From Taudactylus pleione (Eukaryota; Chordata; Amphibia; Anura; Myobatrachidae), in assembly GCA_031769625.1 (NCBI GenBank), contig JAUIMM010000115.1, forward strand, positions 17,562,501 to 17,626,500: a stretch of 64,000 nt of DNA, written 5' to 3'. The position numbers were made by a program, and so were the translations under genes. How positions within the stretch are numbered: the stretch's first letter is position 1; the number at the start of each line of letters is the position of its first letter. Below, one piece after another: positions 63,439-64,000 of the stretch. The notes under the pieces are model-generated. The model did not search any database. It worked only from the letters and a program-made list of their open reading frames with translations, and was not told where the DNA came from.

Positions 63439-64000
63439 CAGTGCATCCGAAAAGAATTTACAGCGCTTCACTTTTTCCACATTTTGTTATGTTACAGCCT
63501 TATTTCAAAATGGAATAAATTCATTTTTATCCTCAAAATTCTACACACAATACCCCATAATGACAACATGTAAAAAGTGTTTTTGAGATTTTTGCTAATT
63601 TAATTTAAAAAAAAAAAGCTAAGAAATCACATGTACATAAGTATTCACAGCCTGTGCCATGAAGCTCAAAATTGAGTTCAGGTACATCCTGTTTCCACTG
63701 ATCATCCTTGAGCTATTCCTCCAGCTTCATTGGAGTCCACCTGTGGTAAATTCAGTTGATTGGACATGATTTTGAAAGGCATACACCTGTCTATATAAGG
63801 TCCCACACTTGCCAGTGCATGTCAGAGCACAATTCAAGCATGAAGTCCAAGGGATTGTCTGTAGACCTTTGAGACAGGATTGTCTCGAGGCACAAATCTG
63901 GGGAAGGGTACAGAAAAATATCTGCTGCTTTGAAGGTCCCAATGAGCACAGTTGCCTCCATCATCCGTAAATGGAAGAAGTTCGGAAATACCAGAACTCT
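63439..64000 (+). mobile_element. Tc1-like transposon, cut by the window end
   Basis: The left end is CAGTGCATCCGAAAAGAATT after TA (63437-63438). The next 400 bases match, by recollection, the 5' part of a Tc1 family widespread in fish and frogs (blocks such as CATAATGACAACATGT and TTGATTGGACATGATTTTGA). It is inserted 25 bases after the end of DIRS-E in acd intron 4. It seems better preserved than the copy at 50329. Confidence 0.88.
63840..64000 (+). pseudogene. Tc1 transposase, N-terminal part, early stop
   Basis: It starts MKSKGLSVDL and meets TGA (63870-63872) where the family has an Arg codon; a C-to-T change explains it. Beyond the stop the frame stays open to the window edge: DRIVSRHKSGEGYRKISAAL, KVPMSTVASIIRKWKKFG, the helix-turn-helix DNA-binding domain. 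The catalytic domain lies outside the window. Confidence 0.85.

Overview
This is nuclear DNA of a vertebrate, most likely a frog or other amphibian with a large genome. Two host genes have short exons separated by kilobase introns with GT-AG borders. The rest is mostly eukaryotic transposable elements: five DIRS-type tyrosine-recombinase retrotransposons plus a sixth rearranged remnant, three Tc1-like transposons, L1, Penelope and SINE remnants, and many MITEs. The heavy DIRS, Tc1 and Harbinger-like load points to Amphibia. This is inference; fish cannot be excluded from the sequence alone.

Host genes. psmg4 (proteasome assembly chaperone 4) lies complete on the minus strand in three exons (32569-32408, 23251-23176, 20404-20283) and encodes 119 residues. 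acd (TPP1, the shelterin OB-fold protein) lies on the plus strand. Its first four recognisable coding exons (39365-39472, 40081-40205, 47735-47825, 56725-56804) encode most of the OB fold, and the gene runs off the right edge. The two genes are head to head, about 6.8 kb apart between start codons. In both genes, splice phases and protein similarity agree across every junction.

Layout. 1-7400: unique-looking AT-rich DNA with MITEs, a foldback element and a decayed transposon protein. 7400-9690: rearranged DIRS remnant (F). 10091-15908: DIRS-A (minus). 16-20 kb: foldbacks and an L1 relic. 20283-32569: psmg4, whose intron 1 holds DIRS-B (23806-29596), a Tigger-like MITE and an 18-copy 60-bp minisatellite. 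32.9-34.8 kb: a 37-bp minisatellite split by a MITE. 34.8-39.3 kb: SINE and MITEs. 39365 to the end: acd, with DIRS-C in intron 2 (41743-47627), DIRS-D in intron 3 (48590-54571, itself carrying nested insertions) and DIRS-E in intron 4 (57159-63414), then a truncated Tc1 element.

The DIRS copies share one plan: inverted terminal repeats, gag with an N-terminal CxxC-x14-CxxC motif, an RT/RNase H/methyltransferase-like ORF, an overlapping tyrosine recombinase ORF, and an internal complementary region made from copies of both ends. All copies are damaged. The four intronic copies all lie in the sense direction of their host gene. The most unusual non-coding structures are MITEs built from a chain of consecutive hairpins, and a minisatellite carrying a splice-donor-like sequence in every unit.
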